DNA of 64,000 nucleotides from JBMNFB01 sp050949085 (GTDB lineage: Bacteria; Bacillota; UBA994; UBA5500). Location of the stretch: assembly GCA_050949085.1 (NCBI GenBank), contig JBMNFB010000001.1, forward strand, positions 992,001-1,056,000. The letters are read 5' to 3'. The notes below the pieces were generated by a model, which saw only the letters and a program-made list of their open reading frames with translations, searched no databases and had not been told where the DNA came from. The position numbers and the translations under genes were made by a program. Shown piece by piece: positions 18,074 to 27,747 of this stretch (its first letter is position 1; each line of letters starts with the position of its first letter).

Positions 18074-18285
18074 CTGCTTTCTTGACCTCCCTTGTCCGAA
18101 AGTATCAGCCCTGCAAAGCCGCACGCCAGCAATCCACCACGCGAGTTAATTTGAGCATGAAACTTTGCATGACTCCAAGGATTATATTCGCCCCTCGCGA
18201 CGCTGATTCCTGTTCATTCCGACAAATTTCAAGTGGCACACTAGCGCTGACAGCATGGCTGCACACTATGCTGCCAAGGCATACA

Positions 18286-18316
18286 AAAGCCGGTGCGGCA
18301 CTGCCACACCGGCTTT
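18286..18316 (-). terminator. Terminator downstream of the 18.4-19.4 kb membrane gene
   Basis: AAAGCCGGTG and CACCGGCTTT, with an inner GGC/GCC pair, form a long stem. On the minus strand the stem ends in TTT and stops the upstream membrane gene before tldD. Confidence 0.65.
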
Positions 18317-18356
18317 CTCACACTTATGGATCAGCGTCCTGCTGCTTGCGGGCTGC

Positions 18357-19412
18357 CTAATCAGTACTATCCTGCTCTACCTGGCCAGCCAGCGGCCTGA
18401 GGCTGATCTGGTAGATATCTTTCTCCTGCAGGTGAGTGATCAGGCACTGGCAGCAGATCTGATACTCTTCGCGCGTCACCTTGATGGGATGCTGCTGTTG
18501 CCGGCTGAACTCCTCCCAGGTGGGGAGCAAGGCCGCCCCACCCCGCCGCCAACGGATCTGCTTCTGCAAGCCCGACTGCCAGCAGAGCGCCTGATAGTAG
18601 CAGCGCAGACAGTGGGTGCGCAGTTCGGCAAAATAGACATGGCCCAGCTGGCTGTAATGGACGAGGCGCTGGCGGTATGACGAGTCCATGACGATATACG
18701 GGGCCAGCACGCCAGCCACCGCCGCCAGCAGCCACCATTCGCTGCTGATCGGGTAGTCACTGACCAGTCCATAAAGCGCCGAGAGTAGCGGGAAAGCCCC
18801 GAGCGCCAGCAGTGCTACGGCCAGCAGCAGTCGGTGCCGAACTGCAGTCGGCAGCCGGTGGGGCGACACATCAGCGATGTCCAGCTTGGGCAGATATTGC
18901 ATCAGCGCCAGCTCCAGCTCGATCCGCCGGGCTTCACTGGGCAGCGGCATCGCTTCTACTGCCTCACCTGCCTGGTTGACCAGCAGCAGCGCCTGCCGCG
19001 CGTCATCCACGGCGTAGCCTGCCAGGCCGCGCCAACTGACCACCAGGCGCGGGTTAGGGTAGAGCCCGATGATACCCAGGTCGCCGATGATCACTTCCTG
19101 CCGACGCAGCAACGTAAAGCCGACGGTGCCACCGACCAGGAACCCGCAGAGCATACGCAGCAGCAGGCCCAGCTCGGTAGCCGGAGCGGCGAGGCTCACC
19201 AGCGCTGCCAGCGCCAGCTGCGCCGCAGACAGAGCGGTCAGCAGCCAGAACCAGCGCCTGAGATGCCATTCGGCCCGCCAGCGCGTCACCACTCGCTCCA
19301 CCACCACATGGCGAATCGGGAAGAAATAGCGGGGGATAAACTGGAGCGGGTTGCTGACCAGGATGATGATCAGGCCAAGGACAAACGCCAGTATTGTCAG
19401 CATGAAACTCAC
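18357..19412 (-). CDS. Uncharacterised membrane protein
   Basis: About 351 residues. Membrane segments are seen at the N-terminus (LTILAFVLGLIIILVSN), at about residues 55-105 in two hairpins, and at about 200-245. Between them is a soluble stretch ('VIIGDLGIIGLYPNPRLVVSWRGLAGYAVDD') that resembles a PH-like DUF fold in general pattern. The tail is cytosolic and carries scattered cysteines ('HCLRCYYQALCW', 'YQICCQCLI') that could hold a metal. I do not recognise the family. GTG 19412 is chosen for its AAGGAGA seven bases upstream. It is a single gene between rnpB and tldD. Confidence 0.65.
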   Translation of the reverse strand: MSFMLTILAFVLGLIIILVSNPLQFIPRYFFPIRHVVVERVVTRWRAEWHLRRWFWLLTALSAAQLALAALVSLAAPATELGLLLRMLCGFLVGGTVGFTLLRRQEVIIGDLGIIGLYPNPRLVVSWRGLAGYAVDDARQALLLVNQAGEAVEAMPLPSEARRIELELALMQYLPKLDIADVSPHRLPTAVRHRLLLAVALLALGAFPLLSALYGLVSDYPISSEWWLLAAVAGVLAPYIVMDSSYRQRLVHYSQLGHVYFAELRTHCLRCYYQALCWQSGLQKQIRWRRGGAALLPTWEEFSRQQQHPIKVTREEYQICCQCLITHLQEKDIYQISLRPLAGQVEQDSTD

Positions 19413-19538
19413 ACAATCATCTCCTTAGTACAGCAGTGTGAACGCGCCGCCTGTAGTGGACTGTTCGTCGAAGGCAGAATTAATTCCTGCCTATGCCTAT
19501 GCGGCTGGTTCTGAGCGCGTTCCTTGGCTACACATGGA

Positions 19539-19565
19539 AAGACGCCTACCGTTGCGTAGGCGTCT
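19539..19565 (-). terminator. rnpB terminator
   Basis: AAGACGCCTAC and GTAGGCGTCTT form an 11-bp stem just beyond the 3' end of the RNase P RNA, followed on the minus strand by TTTCC. Confidence 0.7.
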
Positions 19566-19570
19566 TCCAG

Positions 19571-19940
19571 GAAGACTTCATCAGCAGACCTGTAAGCCGA
19601 GTTCTGTTCCTCCTCACGGAGGCGGTAATCATCTATCTAGGATGCCAGTTACCTGGCACCTCCAGCGACCAACCCGGAGGAACGGACGAGCAGCCCTTAA
19701 CTCCTCCCTATTAGGTCTTGCTCCGAGTGGGGTTTACCGAGCCAACCAGTCACCTGGTTGCTGGTGAGCTCTTACCTCACCTTTCCACCCTTACCGGAAA
19801 ACCGGCGGTATCTCTCTGTGGCACTAGCCTGCAGGTCGCCCTGACTGGACGTTATCCAGCACTCTGCTCTGCGGAGCTCGGACTTTCCTCAGACGTGTCA
19901 AGCACGCCCGCGATTACCCAGTCTACTGATGAAGTTTTGT
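19571..19940 (-). ncRNA. rnpB: RNase P RNA, bacterial class A
   Basis: Read on the minus strand the region contains the universal RNase P blocks in order: GAGGAAAGTCCGAGCTC, a purine-rich ACAGAGAGATACCGCC, GGTAAGGGTGGAAAGGTGAG, GGTAAGAGCTCACC, TCGGTAAACCCC, a TAGATAGATGATTACCGCC block and ACAGAACTCGGCTTACAGG at the end. The termini CTTCATCAG and CTGATGAAG pair as helix P1. It is the catalytic RNA that trims tRNA 5' leaders. Ends are set from P1 and are approximate. Open frames crossing it are spurious. Confidence 0.95.
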
Positions 19941-20042
19941 CAGCAATCAAAGCGCAAGTCGCAAGCAACTTGCTGGCGTAAAGATCATTTTAGCAGCTGG
20001 CCACCATTATGTCAACAAGCTGCATATTGGCAACCTGTTCGC

Positions 20043-21152
20043 TCAAGCCCAGTTCCAGACATCATGATTGGCGGTGCTGACCAGCACTTCTAGCTCATCT
20101 GGCCGAGCGTTTTGCCTGAGCAACTGCTGCAGCACCGTCAAGACCGGCCATTCGGTGGCATAATGACCCGCATCCACCACCAGCAAACCCTGTGCCGCAG
20201 CATCCTGCGCCTGATGGTAGCCGACGTCACCGGTGACCAGCGCATCAGCTCGCCCGCTGGCCGCATAGACCAGATCGCCGCCGCTGCCGCCACAGACGGC
20301 CACCTTGCTGATGGTACCGCGCGGCTGGCCGGCGAATCTCAAGCCCTTCAATTGCAGTTTCGCTTTTATCAGCTGCAAAAACTGCTCAACTGACAACGCT
20401 TGCGGCAAGCTGCCGATATAACCAAGCGAGCGTGCTGGGCCAGGATTCTCTAGAGCAATTATATCATACGCCACTTCTTCGTAGGGATGCGCCCTGAGCA
20501 TGGCTCGCACCACGCTGCGCAGTCTCGCCGTCGAAACGACGACCTCAACGCGTTCTTCATCAGCAATTTCCAGCTTGCCGACTTTTCCCAAAGAAGGGTT
20601 GCTGCCGCTCAACGGTAAGAAACGCCCGCTGCCAGGGCTGGAAAAGCTGCAGTGGCTGTAGTTGCCGAGATGACCGGCACCGTGATCACCCAGCGCCTGG
20701 CGCACAGCAGCAGCATGCGTCAGCGGCACATAGACTACCAGTTTGTAGAGCTGCTCGCTGCCTACCGTTTTCAGCGGCTCTAACTCGCTCAGGCCCAGCT
20801 GCTCAGCCAGCGCCTGGTTCACACCGGTGGGAGAGACATCGAGATTGGTATGGGCGGCATAGACAGCGATGTCGTGCTTGATGAGCCGTTCCAGCAGCTT
20901 CCCATTGGCCAGATCAGTACGAATCGCCTTCAGCGGCCGAAAAATCAGCGGATGATGCGCGATAATCAGGCTGCTGCCGAGCGCAATCGCCTCTTCCACC
21001 ACAGCCTCGTCCACATCCAGCGTCAGCAGCACTCGCTCGACCTGCTTCTGCAAACTACCGACCAGCAGCCCGACGTTGTCCCAGTCCTCCGCCCAGGCTT
21101 TGGGCGCCAACTGTTCAATCCAGGCGATAATCGTCTGTGCATGCACGCTCAT
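20043..21152 (-). CDS. Nif3-like dinuclear metal centre protein (YqfO type)
   Basis: 369 residues. The N-terminal NIF3 half holds 'WDNVGLLVGS' and 'LIIAHHPLIFRPLKAI', whose His pair binds the metals. An inserted CutA-like domain spans roughly residues 130-235 ('YKLVVYVPLTHAAAVRQAL'). The closing half has 'VTGDVGYHQAQDA' and 'VVDAGHYATEWPVL', with the second His and Glu. The function is unsettled; it is described as a GTP cyclohydrolase 1 type 2 homologue. It overlaps trmK by four bases (ATGA), the arrangement usual in Bacillota. Confidence 0.93.
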   Translation of the reverse strand: MSVHAQTIIAWIEQLAPKAWAEDWDNVGLLVGSLQKQVERVLLTLDVDEAVVEEAIALGSSLIIAHHPLIFRPLKAIRTDLANGKLLERLIKHDIAVYAAHTNLDVSPTGVNQALAEQLGLSELEPLKTVGSEQLYKLVVYVPLTHAAAVRQALGDHGAGHLGNYSHCSFSSPGSGRFLPLSGSNPSLGKVGKLEIADEERVEVVVSTARLRSVVRAMLRAHPYEEVAYDIIALENPGPARSLGYIGSLPQALSVEQFLQLIKAKLQLKGLRFAGQPRGTISKVAVCGGSGGDLVYAASGRADALVTGDVGYHQAQDAAAQGLLVVDAGHYATEWPVLTVLQQLLRQNARPDELEVLVSTANHDVWNWA

Positions 21153-21838
21153 CGCAGAACACCTCGCATTTCAACGATTGCTTCTATCAACTGCTGGCGC
21201 TTGGCTTGCGCCGACGGAGATTTGGCATTCTCCAGCTGATGGACGATGTATTCCAGTTCAGCTGTCCGGGCAGTGACCCGCTCAGCAAATAGCTCCGGCT
21301 GCCGCCGGAGTAGAATCGGCCCCAGCTCCGCTTCCAGCGGCGTCAGAGCTGCCTGCTGGCCAGGTTCGGCAACGATTATTTCGTAGATGATAGCGTTTTC
21401 CTTGATTAACGCTTCGTCCACGATCCGCAGACCGTTTTCCACCAGCCAGCGCCGCAGCTCAGCGCCGGCGATGTTGGGCTGCAGAATCAGGCGCCTGACC
21501 GGCGAAAGCTGCTCCCGGCCAGCCGCCAGAATGTCACGGATAGTGACCCCGCCCATGCCGGCAATAGCGATCACATCCGCCTCCCCAGGGCGCAGCACGC
21601 TCAGCCCCGAGCCCAGTCGCACTTCCATCCGCTGCCTAAGGCCGAATGCTTCCACAGTCTGCAGCGCGCGCCGGGCCGGATCTCGATTGACTTCGCCGGC
21701 GATGGCGAACTCGATGCGCTCGTTGAGCAGCAACCAGGCCGGCAAGTAGCCGTGATCGCTGCCGATATCGGCCAGGCGCGCGCCCGGCGGGACGAAGCTG
21801 GCGATTGCCTGCAAGCGAGAACCGAGGTTCAGCTGCAC
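21149..21838 (-). CDS. trmK: tRNA (adenine(22)-N1)-methyltransferase TrmK
   Basis: About 229 residues. 'LADIGSDHGYLPAWLL' is the SAM-binding motif I of the TrmK family, with 'AIAGEVNRDPA' as motif II and 'DVIAIAGMGGVTIRDIL' as motif IV. It methylates A22 of tRNA. The GTG at 21838 is selected because AGGAGGTG lies six bases upstream and it gives the typical N-terminus QLNLGSRL; the longer ATG frame (21868) includes that ribosome site. In many Bacillota sigA lies upstream; here a divergent MATE gene does instead. Confidence 0.93.
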   Translation of the reverse strand: MQLNLGSRLQAIASFVPPGARLADIGSDHGYLPAWLLLNERIEFAIAGEVNRDPARRALQTVEAFGLRQRMEVRLGSGLSVLRPGEADVIAIAGMGGVTIRDILAAGREQLSPVRRLILQPNIAGAELRRWLVENGLRIVDEALIKENAIIYEIIVAEPGQQAALTPLEAELGPILLRRQPELFAERVTARTAELEYIVHQLENAKSPSAQAKRQQLIEAIVEMRGVLR

Positions 21839-21943
21839 TGCTCCCACCTCCTGGCTAGATTGTACCATAGGGATCAGCGACTATGCGCCGGCAGGAACCA
21901 ACTCTCTCGGTGGCGAAGGTGGTCTGGGTTGAGGAGGAATAGC

Positions 21944-23296
21944 ATGGACGGAGATATGACATCCGGTGACATTTCCAGGGCGCTGCTCTATTTCACGCTA
22001 CCGCTGATCCTTTCAGGCCTCTTGCAGCAATGTTACAGCATCGCTGACTCGCTGATGGTCGGCAACCTGATCGGCGAGAAGGCGCTGGCCGCCGTCGGCG
22101 TGGCGGCGCCCATCTCCAACGTATTCATCTTTGTGGTGACCGGCCTTGTCAGCGGGTACACCATTCTGCTCTCCCAGCTATACGGCGCCAAGGATTACCC
22201 GAAGGCAGCCAGGCTGACCAGCACCTTCTTCTGCTTTGTGCTCGCCTGCGCCCTGCCCATCGCGATGCTGGGCTTTACCCTCAAGGGGCGCCTCCTGGCC
22301 GGTCTGAGCACGCCAACCGTGCTGCTGCAGCCGGCTGGGGAATATCTGGCCGTCATCTTCCTGGGCACTCCCTTCGTCGTCCTTTATAACCTCTATGGCT
22401 CGCTGCTGCGGGGTATCGGCGACAGCAGGACGCCGCTCTACTCCATCGTCGTCTCCACCGTTGTCAACCTGGTGCTAAACTTTGTGTTCATCCGCCTGGG
22501 ATGGGGTGTGCGCGGGGTTGCCGTGGCCACGGTGATCGCTCAGATCGCCTCCAGCCTCTTTCTGTTTGCCTACGTCCATCGCCGACACCCGAGCTTCCGC
22601 ATCAGGCTGCGGCGCGAGGCTATCGATCTGGTTCTCTTCTGGGAGTGCCTGCGGCTGGGCATCCCCCGCATCATCCAGTCCAGCCTTTCTTCCGTGGGCT
22701 CTCTGGCGCTGCAGAACATCCGCAACTCCTTCGGCACTGATGTGGTCACGGCCATCAGCACCGCCTACAAGATCGATTCGCTGACCCTGCTGCCTATCAT
22801 CAATATCTCCGTCGCCATCTCCATCTTCGTCGGGCAGAACGTGGGCGCCGGCGACATGAACCGGGCCAGACAGGGCCTGAAGCACGGCCGCCGCATCATT
22901 CTCCCGGTTGCCGTTGGCGTCACCGCCATCGTCGTCGCCTTTGGCGGCACGTTTATCAAGGGTTTCGGCGTATCCGACTCAGTCGCGGCCATCGGCCAGC
23001 GCTTCTTCTACTTCCTGGGCCTCTTCTATCCAGTGATGGGCCTGCAGAGCGCCTATTCCGGTTTCCTGCAGGGCAACAAAGACGTGGCTTTCACTTCAGC
23101 CGCCCACATCATCTCCCTGGGAGTACGTGTCGCCCTCTCCTACGCCCTGGCCGGACTGATCGGCCCCGACGTGATCGCCGTCAGCGAGATCTTCGCCTGG
23201 TGCCTGGGTGCGCTGCTCTGCTACTGGCGGTATAAGAGCAACCGCTGGCTGCGAACAGAGCCTGGGTTCGGGGAAGCAGAACAGGCGGCGCAATAG
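21944..23296 (+). CDS. MATE-family efflux transporter
   Basis: About 450 residues with twelve membrane segments. The start 'MDGDMTSGDISRALLYFTLPLILSGLLQQCYSIADSL' and 'VGVAAPISNVFIF' are typical of the DinF/NorM-like MATE group. These export drugs or metabolites in exchange for Na+ or H+. GAGGAGG lies directly before ATG 21944; the upstream frame to 21752 overlaps the divergent trmK gene. No regulator is adjacent and the substrate cannot be predicted. Confidence 0.9.
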   Translation: MDGDMTSGDISRALLYFTLPLILSGLLQQCYSIADSLMVGNLIGEKALAAVGVAAPISNVFIFVVTGLVSGYTILLSQLYGAKDYPKAARLTSTFFCFVLACALPIAMLGFTLKGRLLAGLSTPTVLLQPAGEYLAVIFLGTPFVVLYNLYGSLLRGIGDSRTPLYSIVVSTVVNLVLNFVFIRLGWGVRGVAVATVIAQIASSLFLFAYVHRRHPSFRIRLRREAIDLVLFWECLRLGIPRIIQSSLSSVGSLALQNIRNSFGTDVVTAISTAYKIDSLTLLPIINISVAISIFVGQNVGAGDMNRARQGLKHGRRIILPVAVGVTAIVVAFGGTFIKGFGVSDSVAAIGQRFFYFLGLFYPVMGLQSAYSGFLQGNKDVAFTSAAHIISLGVRVALSYALAGLIGPDVIAVSEIFAWCLGALLCYWRYKSNRWLRTEPGFGEAEQAAQ

Positions 23297-23504
23297 ACGA
23301 TCAAGACAGTGCAAACCGTCGCGACAGCTCGACCCAGCCCCGCCCATCCCTGAACAGGCACCTGCGCCTAACTCCGGATCTAGTGCTAGTTCTGGAACAA
23401 ATTGAGACAACACACTCATAGACTCAATGATGTGTCATGCTGCCTATAATAACATAAACCATTATAAGTTGCGGGAAATTGTAAACAGAAATTGTGATTT
23501 GAAC

Positions 23505-23533
23505 TTGACTGATCTGGAATATTCTGCTATTAT
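23505..23533 (+). promoter_or_regulatory. Sigma-A type promoter for the M28 peptidase gene
   Basis: TTGACT (23505-23510) and TATTAT (23528-23533) are separated by exactly 17 bases. The surrounding 120 bases are strikingly AT-rich compared with the rest of the window. Confidence 0.7.
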
Positions 23534-23562
23534 TTCACTGGTTTTTATTAAGAGTGGGAGTG

Positions 23563-25509
23563 ATGACTTTGCAGGAGAAAATCAGACTAATTGAATCAGA
23601 GGTGTCGTCAGACCGACTGCTCTCTTACGTTGAGGGCTTTATCCAGTTTCATCGTATCCAGGCATCACCAGGTCATAGAGACGCCATCAATTACATGTCG
23701 AACCAGTTGACTGAGAATGGCGTCAGCAACCGTGTTCTCAGCTACCCCGCCGACTACGGCGTGGACTACCTCGGTTATCGTGTGTTTCAGGAATGGAGCT
23801 GCAAGGATGCCGAGCTGCGCCTCACCTCACCCGAGTGCATCACCCTGGCAGATTTCAAGGCCTACCCTACATCGGTCATCCAGAAGAGCGGCCCTTGTCA
23901 CCACGACGAGCCGCTGGACATCGTATATCTTGACAAGGGGCCGGACGAGCAGAATTACGAGGGGCTTGACCTCGCAGGAAAGCTGATTTTCGTACGCGAT
24001 GCACACATGCCGTATTTCGAATGGGCGATCAAGAAGCGTGGCGCACTGGGTATCATCAGCGATTTTTCGGCAGACGGGCGCGGCACTCAGCGCTGGCTGG
24101 AGCTGGCCACTGTGTCCAAGTATCGCTCGTTCTGGTATTACGAAGAGCCCGATGTCACTCCGTTCGGCTTTTCAATTCGTCCGACTGACGGCGAAAGGCT
24201 GGCCCAGATCTGCGCCCAAACAGCGCGCGAGCACGAAAAGGACCCATCTCGCCCCAAGTGCCCGCAGGCGACATGCTTTGTCGATTCTTCCTTCCAGCCC
24301 GGGCAAATCGAGTTGGTGGAGGCCGAGATCAAGGGCGAAACCGACGAAGAGGTGTGGATCACCGCGCACAGCTGTCATCCGCGTAGCTGCGCCAACGACA
24401 ACGCCAGTGGCGTGGCCGCTGCCACTGAAGCGATCTGCGCCATCAACCGTCTCATCGCGGCCGGCAAACTGCCAAAGCCCAAACGCACGCTGAAAGTATT
24501 ACTGATGCCGGAATTCACGGGTACCTTCCCCTATCTGGCAGAGCACGCCAATGTGAAAAAGTGTGTCGGCGCCATCAATCTTGACATGGTGGGTGGCAAG
24601 CAGTCGCTAGGCTATGGGCCACTGTCAGTAGTCGGACTGCCCTATTCGACGCCGTCTATTGCCGACGACCTGTGCGGCGTCGTGCTGAATGAGCTGAAAA
24701 AGGAAGCTGTAACATTCGGCGGCGATAGAATTCTGCCGATGTTCAACGCTCTGCGCGTGCCGTTCATGGGTGGCAGCGACCACCTGATACTTTCCGATCC
24801 AGCGATGGGAATTCCGACGCCGATGCTGCTGCAATGGCCAGACACTTTCTACCACACTGGTGGCGACACGCTGGATAAGATCTGCCCGCACCTGATCAAG
24901 AAGTCGAGCACATTGGCAGCTGCCTACGCCTACCTGTTGTGCACCCTCGAGCCGCAAGACCTGGCGACGATCTTCCGCGAATCGCTCAGTGAATTTGTCG
25001 CCGCATGCAACCGCACCATCGAAGAGCACAAGCCCGGAGACATGCCGCTGGCGCAGAAGCTGGGATACATACACGAGTACTATACGGCATGTGCCGACAG
25101 CGCGGTCGCGCTCTTCACGGGCGAGCAGGCAGCGGCGGCCAAGCGTATCACCGCAAAGCACAAGGCGACGCTGGATGCGCTTTACGCAAGCCTGGCACAG
25201 CAGGACGAGCCGCCGCTGGAGGGCCAGACCGACAGCAGAGTACCAAAGCGCCTCACTAGCGCCATCGTCATCAATGTCGAGCAGAATGCAGGGACGCCGG
25301 AACTGAAGCAGACAATGGAGGACTTCTCCAGGGAATGGGGCAGCAAGCTCAAGCGCTCGACCTCGTTGCTGGTGCAGTACCATATGGACGGGCAGCGCAC
25401 AGTGGACGAGATTGCAGACCGCGTGCTATTTGAGACCCGGGGTGAAAGCCGGCAGGCGGTGGTTGAGTATATCTACCTGCTGGAAAAGCTCGGTATCTGC
25501 GCGTTTTGA
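23563..25509 (+). CDS. M28-type zinc aminopeptidase-like protein
   Basis: About 648 residues. A PA-like insert lies around residues 90-200. The M28 domain follows with 'WITAHSCHPRSCANDNASGVAAATEA' (metal His and Asp), 'LLMPEFTGTFPYL' (Glu), 'AINLDMVGG' (Asp) and 'FYHTGGDTLDKI' (His). The last 60 residues ('MDGQRTVDEIADRVLFETRG...EYIYLLEKLGI') look like a small winged-helix or PqqD-like tail. It probably hydrolyses peptides or N-acyl amino acids. The start is ambiguous (GTG 23554, ATG 23563 or TTG 23569); GGGAG lies close by. A truncated aspartoacylase gene follows after four bases, suggesting a former operon for N-acyl amino acid breakdown. Confidence 0.8.
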   Translation: MTLQEKIRLIESEVSSDRLLSYVEGFIQFHRIQASPGHRDAINYMSNQLTENGVSNRVLSYPADYGVDYLGYRVFQEWSCKDAELRLTSPECITLADFKAYPTSVIQKSGPCHHDEPLDIVYLDKGPDEQNYEGLDLAGKLIFVRDAHMPYFEWAIKKRGALGIISDFSADGRGTQRWLELATVSKYRSFWYYEEPDVTPFGFSIRPTDGERLAQICAQTAREHEKDPSRPKCPQATCFVDSSFQPGQIELVEAEIKGETDEEVWITAHSCHPRSCANDNASGVAAATEAICAINRLIAAGKLPKPKRTLKVLLMPEFTGTFPYLAEHANVKKCVGAINLDMVGGKQSLGYGPLSVVGLPYSTPSIADDLCGVVLNELKKEAVTFGGDRILPMFNALRVPFMGGSDHLILSDPAMGIPTPMLLQWPDTFYHTGGDTLDKICPHLIKKSSTLAAAYAYLLCTLEPQDLATIFRESLSEFVAACNRTIEEHKPGDMPLAQKLGYIHEYYTACADSAVALFTGEQAAAAKRITAKHKATLDALYASLAQQDEPPLEGQTDSRVPKRLTSAIVINVEQNAGTPELKQTMEDFSREWGSKLKRSTSLLVQYHMDGQRTVDEIADRVLFETRGESRQAVVEYIYLLEKLGICAF

Positions 25510-25512
25510 GGC

Positions 25513-25727
25513 ATGACGGTAGCAAATGTCTCCTGCCGCACAGCGCGGCAGGAATACGCGATTGAACTGCCCGGGCTGGAGCGCCCGCTACCTTATGTCA
25601 GGTTTGACGGCGCTCAACCCGGCCCGCACGCATTGGTTGTTTGCGGAATACACGGGGGCGAGTACGCGGCGATCGCCGCTGGGCGACTGTTAGTGGCCAC
25701 GGTACGGCCCGAGGAAGTACTTCAGAG
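25513..25727 (+). pseudogene. Truncated succinylglutamate desuccinylase/aspartoacylase-like gene
   Basis: Begins with ATG 25513 four bases after the M28 gene. About 65 residues are family-like and contain 'ALVVCGIHGGEYAAIAAGRLL', the GxHGxE zinc motif of the AstE/AspA family. After 'RPEEV' (about 25710) family similarity stops and the frame continues as Arg- and Trp-rich nonsense to 25923. The rest of the enzyme, including the second zinc ligand, is missing, so it cannot be functional. Confidence 0.65.
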
Positions 25728-26468
25728 GCCCCCGATGTCAATTACGGCCGGCTGGCGCGGCAGATTGAGGCCGAAGCACAGCGCCTGGCGCAGGTTGGCG
25801 ACACCGCTTTGGGTATTCGTCTGCGCCTGGCACTGGCTGACCTGGCCAGAGTCACACCGAAGGCCAGTGAAGAAGAGATCGCCGCTGGAATATTGCGCCG
25901 CGCCGCTCGAGCCACGAAAGTAGACTTTCCTTCAGGGGCTGACTCGGCGGCAGTAGAGACGGAGGTCGTTCGCCAGTGCTTCAGGGAGCAGGTTGAACAG
26001 CTGCAAAAGCGATTACAGAGCCTCTCTCTGGAGGAGCAGGCCCAACTGGAAGAGCACATCGACCAATGGTTAGGCAGCCTCACTCAGGACGAGCGCGAGG
26101 CCTTGCGCGAAGCGATCGGCGTCGACCAGCTCTCAGCCAGTGCGCTGACCCGCTTCCTGCGCAACGCCTCCGGCGTCATCGTCGCCCAGCTGCTGGTAGG
26201 CAGCTTTGGTTTCGGTGCCTATCTCTTTCTGACGACCTTCATTCACGCGCTTTCGCTGCTGTTGGGGATTACCTTTTCGTTCGGCACCTACCTTGCGGCT
26301 ACCACTGCTCTGGCCTTCATGCTCAGCCTGCCCTTCACACTGCTGGTACTTCTGCTCTCGGGCGGCCTGATCAGTCGCCGCCTTGGCCAGACACTGGGCG
26401 ACCAGATGGCCAAGCTGGTGCTGCTGGCAGGGCACTTCAGGATGATTGAGATTGAGCGCAGCCAGTAG
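25728..26468 (+). pseudogene. 5'-truncated gene for a YaaW-like membrane protein
   Basis: In the +3 frame relative to the aspartoacylase start, 'APDVNYGRLARQIEAEAQRLAQ' begins exactly where that gene loses meaning, and the reading continues to 26468. It encodes a charged helical region ('SLSLEEQAQLEEHIDQWLGSL') followed by 'ALTRFLRNASGVIVAQLLVGSFGF' and two or three hydrophobic segments, a layout reminiscent of YaaW/UPF0174-type proteins. The N-terminus appears lost in a deletion that fused the two genes. An ATG at 25641 would allow some translation, so a residual product is possible. The family call is tentative. Confidence 0.5.
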
Positions 26469-26503
26469 CCCGCGGTAGGCAGCCCCTCCTGTGCAAACAT
26501 ATA

Positions 26504-26540
26504 ACGGCTGACGCACAGCCTTTCGCTGTTCGTCAGCCGT
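26504..26540 (+). terminator. Hairpin between convergent genes
   Basis: ACGGCTGACG and CGTCAGCCGT form a 10-bp stem with a 17-base loop, located between the YaaW-like gene and the convergent aminotransferase gene. T runs are poor on both sides. Confidence 0.5.
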
Positions 26541-26565
26541 CGCTTTACAGGGGCCTTTGCCTGAC

Positions 26566-27747
26566 CTAGAACTGCTCCCGCAGCTTCCGGAAGGCCGGCA
26601 GCGAGCGTTCGATCATCTCATAGGAGACACAGTAGCTGAGCCGCACATAGCCTGGCAAGCCGAAATCGTCGGTTGGCACGATGAGCAAGTTGAGCGCTCT
26701 AGCCGCATCGGCAAAGGCATGAGCATCTCCGTTAGGCGCCTTGACCGTCAGGTAGAAGGCGCCGTCGGGATGGACGCACTCAAAACCCATTTCCATCAGG
26801 GATTCATACAGCAGCTGGCGGTTCCTGCGATAGGCTTCGAGATCAGGGCGGACCTTGGCGCAGCGTGCCATCACCCGCTGCATCAGCGAGGGAGCACAGA
26901 CGTGCCCCAGTACCCTTGCCGCTCCGGCAACAGCCCTAAAGATGTTCTCAGCATCGGTGACCGAATCAGGCACACAGACATAACCGATGCGCTCGCCCGG
27001 CAAGGAGAGCGACTTGGACCACGAGTAGCAGATGATGGTGTCCGGGTAAATCGGGGGGACAAAGGGCACCTCGATCCCGTCGTAGACCAATTCGCGGTAC
27101 GGCTCGTCGGAGATGATGTAAATGGGGTGGCCGTACTCGGCAGCCTTGCGCTGCAGGATCTCCGCCAAGCCCTGCAGATTCTCTCGCGTATATACTGCCC
27201 CTGATGGATTGTTGGGCGAGTTGATCAGTACCGCCTGCGTGTGGGCGCTGATCAGTTCCTCCAGAGCGGCAAGGGGGATCTGGAATGTCTCGGTATCGGC
27301 GGGAACCGGCACATATCTGTTGCCGGCGCCTTCGATAAAGGGCTTATACTCGGGGAAATGGGGTGTCGGCGTGAGTATCTCTGTCCGCTCATCAATATGC
27401 AGTGCCTTAAGGACAGCGATGATGGCCGGAGATACGCTGCAAGTCATGAAAAAATTCTCCGGCCGCAGCCCGGCGCCGAACCGCTCGTTCAGATCCTCGG
27501 CTACAGCAGTACGGGTTTCTATTAAGCCCGCTGCTGTGGTATAGCCATGCACCGCCAAACTCGGCTCGTTCTGCAGAATTTCGATGATTGCCTGGTTAAC
27601 CTCCGGCGGTGTCGGCACACTCGGGTTTCCGAGACTATAGTCGAACACGTTCTCGGGACCAACGCTGGCGGCTCGCTTAAGACCCCACTCAAACAACGCG
27701 TGTATCGGGGAACCCTGCCCTAGCTTAAGCATCCGTTGATTATACAT
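26566..27747 (-). CDS. Class I/II pyridoxal-phosphate aminotransferase
   Basis: 393 residues of fold type I. 'VLINSPNNPSGAVYTRENL' is the conserved NPxNPSG loop, 'IYIISDEPYRELVYDG' carries the Asp and Tyr that contact PLP, and 'CYSWSKSLSLPGERIGYV' holds the PLP Lys and the phosphate-binding Arg. 'YVRLSYCVS' near the end contains the substrate carboxylate Arg. It is likely an aspartate- or aromatic-type aminotransferase (AspB/PatA group); the donor cannot be fixed from sequence. Single gene, divergent from the deacetylase. Confidence 0.9.
   Translation of the reverse strand: MYNQRMLKLGQGSPIHALFEWGLKRAASVGPENVFDYSLGNPSVPTPPEVNQAIIEILQNEPSLAVHGYTTAAGLIETRTAVAEDLNERFGAGLRPENFFMTCSVSPAIIAVLKALHIDERTEILTPTPHFPEYKPFIEGAGNRYVPVPADTETFQIPLAALEELISAHTQAVLINSPNNPSGAVYTRENLQGLAEILQRKAAEYGHPIYIISDEPYRELVYDGIEVPFVPPIYPDTIICYSWSKSLSLPGERIGYVCVPDSVTDAENIFRAVAGAARVLGHVCAPSLMQRVMARCAKVRPDLEAYRRNRQLLYESLMEMGFECVHPDGAFYLTVKAPNGDAHAFADAARALNLLIVPTDDFGLPGYVRLSYCVSYEMIERSLPAFRKLREQF

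Noticed and set aside
19438..19981. Open frames across the RNase P RNA
   Set aside because: The sequence is constrained as rnpB with all conserved blocks; the frames have no ribosome sites.
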